Notes under the pieces: generated by a model
The model's database searches: none
What the model was told of the DNA's origin: nothing
The model's input: the letters and a program-made list of their open reading frames with translations, nothing else
In this document: positions 12,833 to 14,927 of the stretch, piece by piece
Position numbering within the stretch: the first letter of the stretch is position 1
Layout of the letters: each line of letters opens with the position of its first letter
Program-made: the position numbers and the translations under genes
NCBI GenBank assembly: GCA_964515405.1
Contig: CAZERD010000036.1
Location: forward strand, 1-14,927
Reading direction: 5' to 3'
Source: CAZERD01 sp964515405
GTDB lineage: Bacteria; Campylobacterota_A; Desulfurellia; Desulfurellales; CAZERD01
DNA length: 14,927 nucleotides

Positions 12833-14840
12833 TCTGTTTCTCAACGATTTGAGCTATGTCCTCAACGGACACCGAGTCAAACGACAAATCTTTAACACCA
12901 TCGTCCAGCATAATCATACAAAACGGACAAGCTGTAGCTATAAAATCAGGCTCAAGCGATGATAACTCTTTCGTTCTCACCCTGTTCATTCTTTCGCCTT
13001 CCTCCTCTATCCACATCATGCCACCACCAGCACCACAGCAAAAGCTTTTGATACCAGAATTACGAGCTTCAACAAGACTAGCACCGACGCCTCTTAACAC
13101 ATACCTCGGCTCGTCATACACGTCACTATGTCTCCCAAGGTAGCATGAATCGTGGTAAACGACTTTCTTCTTAAAATCACCTCTCACCTTCAGTCTACCT
13201 GACGCTATAAGCTCCTTTATAAATTGGGTGTGGTGAACAACCTCAAAGAAATCACCCCCAAACTTGGGGTACTCGTTCTTCAGGGTATAGTATCCGTGCG
13301 GACAGGTAACAACCACCCTTTTTACACCATAAACCCTGAACATCTCTATATTCTCAACGGCCAAATTGTAAAAGAGGTACTCATTGCCTAGCCTCCTCGC
13401 ATTGTCACCACAGCACTTCTCGTCCCTGCCCAGTATGGCAAATTTTACACCAGCCTTAATAAGAATATTAGCAAACGACCTCGCTATCATCTTGCCCCTA
13501 TCGTCAAATGCACCAGCACATCCCACAAAATACAATATTTCAGGCTCAGGCTCCTCTTTTACAGTTTTCACATCAAGCCCCTCAGCCCAATCCGCTCTGT
13601 AGTCCCTGTTCATGCCCCAGGGATTAAAATTGGTCTCAAGATTATTGAATACAGGGATAAGCTTTTCCGGAAACCTACCTTCAGTCATAACCAGATATCT
13701 TTTCATATCTATCATGTTCCTAATATGCTCGTTACCCACAGGACAAACAGCCTGACAGGCTCCACAAGTAGTGCATTGGAATAAAGCCTTCTCCGGCACA
13801 CTTGCTTCATACTCAACGTATGTCCCCCCGGGGAACTTAGGCTCATACTCACTGAAAAGGGGAGCTCTCTTCGTCTCATCGTTATCTCTGCCACACACAA
13901 TATCTGCGTTGACAAGCAAATTATCCTTCCCAGCCAAAATCACCTCTTTAGGAACAAGGATCTTACCTGTATTAGCCGCGGGACACAATCCTGAACACCT
14001 ACCACACTCGGTACACGCGTATCCATCAAACACCTGTTTCCATGTAAACTCTTCAACCCTGCCCACTCCATAGCTCTCAAGACTCTCGTCTTCAAAATCT
14101 ATCTCCCTAAGTTTCATGGGTTCATCAAGATTCACAAAGAAGTTGTTTGGAATACCCGCAAGTATATGAAGATGTTTGGAGTTCGGTATAAAATCAAGAA
14201 ACACCAGCAAAGCTACCACGTGTATCCAATAAGCTACCCAGTAACCCGTTGGGGTATATGTTGGGTGACACACATTGTACAGAAACTGAGAGAATATCAC
14301 CCAATTGTCCGTCCCGCTCTTAGCTATTTCGAGCATGCCCATGTAAAGCAGAGTGATCATGAGCACAACGATAAGCCCCAGTATGAAATACGCTGAAAAG
14401 TGATAGTTCTCCTTTTTCGGATGCCACACCAATCTCCTGTACAAACTCATCCCTACAGCTATCAATACTACAACCGTAAATACATCCTCCAAGAACAAGT
14501 ACACATGGTACAGCCCATAACCCAGAAAGGCATAACTAAAATCAGGAGCAAAACCCTTAATCAACAGCTCAATCTCCCCGAACAACAGGACTATAAAGCC
14601 AAAAAACAGCATGGCATGCATCACACCGGTGTAGTTTATATCTGGGTCCTTTATCTTAAAATGGCACAATTGGAGGATTCCCCTTCTTATAGCTGACTTG
14701 ATACGCTCCCCAAGTCTGTCAAATCTATCCTCATACTGGGTCTTCTTAAGGAGGGAAAATAAATAAAACACTCTAAAAAAGAAAAGAGTCAAACTAATAA
14801 GAAGAACACCACTTATAGCAGTCAACTGAACGTAGTACAT
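12822..14840 (-). CDS. Membrane-bound heme b/iron-sulfur oxidoreductase, ETF:menaquinone oxidoreductase-like (HdrD/NarI fusion)
   Basis: This 672-residue protein has an N-terminal NarI-like membrane domain of about six helices (residues 5-220). Histidines H75, H112 and H207 in the helices are candidate heme b ligands. Two 4Fe-4S ferredoxin motifs follow (C276, C279, C282, C286 and C356, C359, C362, C366), then two complete CCG domains (C441, C476-C477, C513 and C566, C601-C602, C638) as in heterodisulfide reductase HdrD. This architecture is that of the 'DUF224' oxidoreductases proposed or shown to move electrons from ETF, reduced by acyl-CoA dehydrogenases, to menaquinone. The context fits: an acyl-CoA dehydrogenase ends 29 bases upstream and an acyl-CoA synthetase follows. 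etfA and etfB are not in the window. The ATG at 14840 has AAGGGGG 9 bases upstream. Architecture is certain; the exact electron donor is inferred. Confidence 0.9.
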   Translation of the reverse strand: MYYVQLTAISGVLLISLTLFFFRVFYLFSLLKKTQYEDRFDRLGERIKSAIRRGILQLCHFKIKDPDINYTGVMHAMLFFGFIVLLFGEIELLIKGFAPDFSYAFLGYGLYHVYLFLEDVFTVVVLIAVGMSLYRRLVWHPKKENYHFSAYFILGLIVVLMITLLYMGMLEIAKSGTDNWVIFSQFLYNVCHPTYTPTGYWVAYWIHVVALLVFLDFIPNSKHLHILAGIPNNFFVNLDEPMKLREIDFEDESLESYGVGRVEEFTWKQVFDGYACTECGRCSGLCPAANTGKILVPKEVILAGKDNLLVNADIVCGRDNDETKRAPLFSEYEPKFPGGTYVEYEASVPEKALFQCTTCGACQAVCPVGNEHIRNMIDMKRYLVMTEGRFPEKLIPVFNNLETNFNPWGMNRDYRADWAEGLDVKTVKEEPEPEILYFVGCAGAFDDRGKMIARSFANILIKAGVKFAILGRDEKCCGDNARRLGNEYLFYNLAVENIEMFRVYGVKRVVVTCPHGYYTLKNEYPKFGGDFFEVVHHTQFIKELIASGRLKVRGDFKKKVVYHDSCYLGRHSDVYDEPRYVLRGVGASLVEARNSGIKSFCCGAGGGMMWIEEEGERMNRVRTKELSSLEPDFIATACPFCMIMLDDGVKDLSFDSVSVEDIAQIVEKQIEN

Positions 14841-14869
14841 CTAACGTTGCCCCCTTATCAAGAAGTTTC

Positions 14870-14927
14870 TCACTTCGTCAACACTTTCCCTATCACAACC
14901 CTCTGTATCTCATTGGTCCCCTCGTAT
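14870..14927 (-). CDS. Acyl-CoA dehydrogenase, C-terminal end only (cut by window edge)
   Basis: The last 18 codons before TGA (14872-14870) read YEGTNEIQRVVIGKVLTK. This is the hallmark C-terminus of acyl-CoA dehydrogenases, where the YEGT segment contacts the FAD or active site and EIQR is near invariant. These flavoenzymes oxidise acyl-CoA to enoyl-CoA and hand electrons to ETF. The gene runs off the right edge, so the catalytic Glu position and substrate class cannot be judged. It is the first visible gene of the acyl-CoA oxidation cluster. Confidence 0.85.
   Translation of the reverse strand, partial: YEGTNEIQRVVIGKVLTK

Noticed and set aside
1..14927. CRISPR array, insertion sequence or toxin-antitoxin pair
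   Set aside because: There are no regular repeat-spacer patterns, transposase motifs or small paired genes; the content is core metabolism.

Overview
The window looks like chromosomal DNA of an anaerobic bacterium. By eye it has moderate GC content, frequent AGG/AGA arginine and ATA isoleucine codons, very tight gene packing and strong sigma-70-type promoters. A membrane b-type/iron-sulfur oxidoreductase for acyl-CoA electrons, a thioferritin-like ferritin and a type IV pilin suggest a deep-branching, possibly thermophilic, menaquinone-using lineage (Deferribacterota, Thermosulfidibacterota, Thermodesulfobacteriota or similar). That placement is inference. Almost everything is housekeeping or core metabolism; no transposon, CRISPR array, prophage or tRNA gene was seen.

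Layout. At the left edge a truncated Sel1-repeat exported protein (minus) is divergent from a lone type IV pilin gene (plus). A 319-base stretch without a convincing gene follows (762-1080). Next is a small ferritin (minus) with its own promoter and a PerR-like operator. A seven-gene minus-strand operon runs from 7713 down to 1646: hisF, a moaB-like gene, an OB-fold/HD phosphohydrolase, tmk, a short holB-like delta' gene, a PSP1/RicT gene and metG. Its tmk-holB-ricT-metG core resembles the Bacillus tmk/holB/yaaT/metS neighbourhood. A consensus promoter precedes hisF, and a terminator closes the SlyD-type FKBP gene upstream. An ArsB/SLC13-like permease (minus) is divergent from a WecA/MraY-like sugar-phosphate transferase (plus). 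The latter converges on, and overlaps by 4 bases, an MTH1187-family thiamine-binding-like gene.

The right-hand part (minus) is a fatty/organic acid oxidation cluster: the last codons of an acyl-CoA dehydrogenase, a 672-residue NarI-like/HdrD-like oxidoreductase resembling ETF:menaquinone oxidoreductases, an AMP-forming acyl-CoA synthetase, and the MTH1187 gene. Together they would activate an acid to its CoA thioester, dehydrogenate it, and pass the electrons through ETF (not in the window) to the quinone pool.

No wholly new multi-gene system is evident. The best leads are the regulatory architecture around the ferritin gene, ribosome-binding-site hairpins with G5 Shine-Dalgarno sequences in the acyl-CoA cluster, possible leaderless promoters, a minimal delta' subunit, and the unexplained 762-1080 segment.
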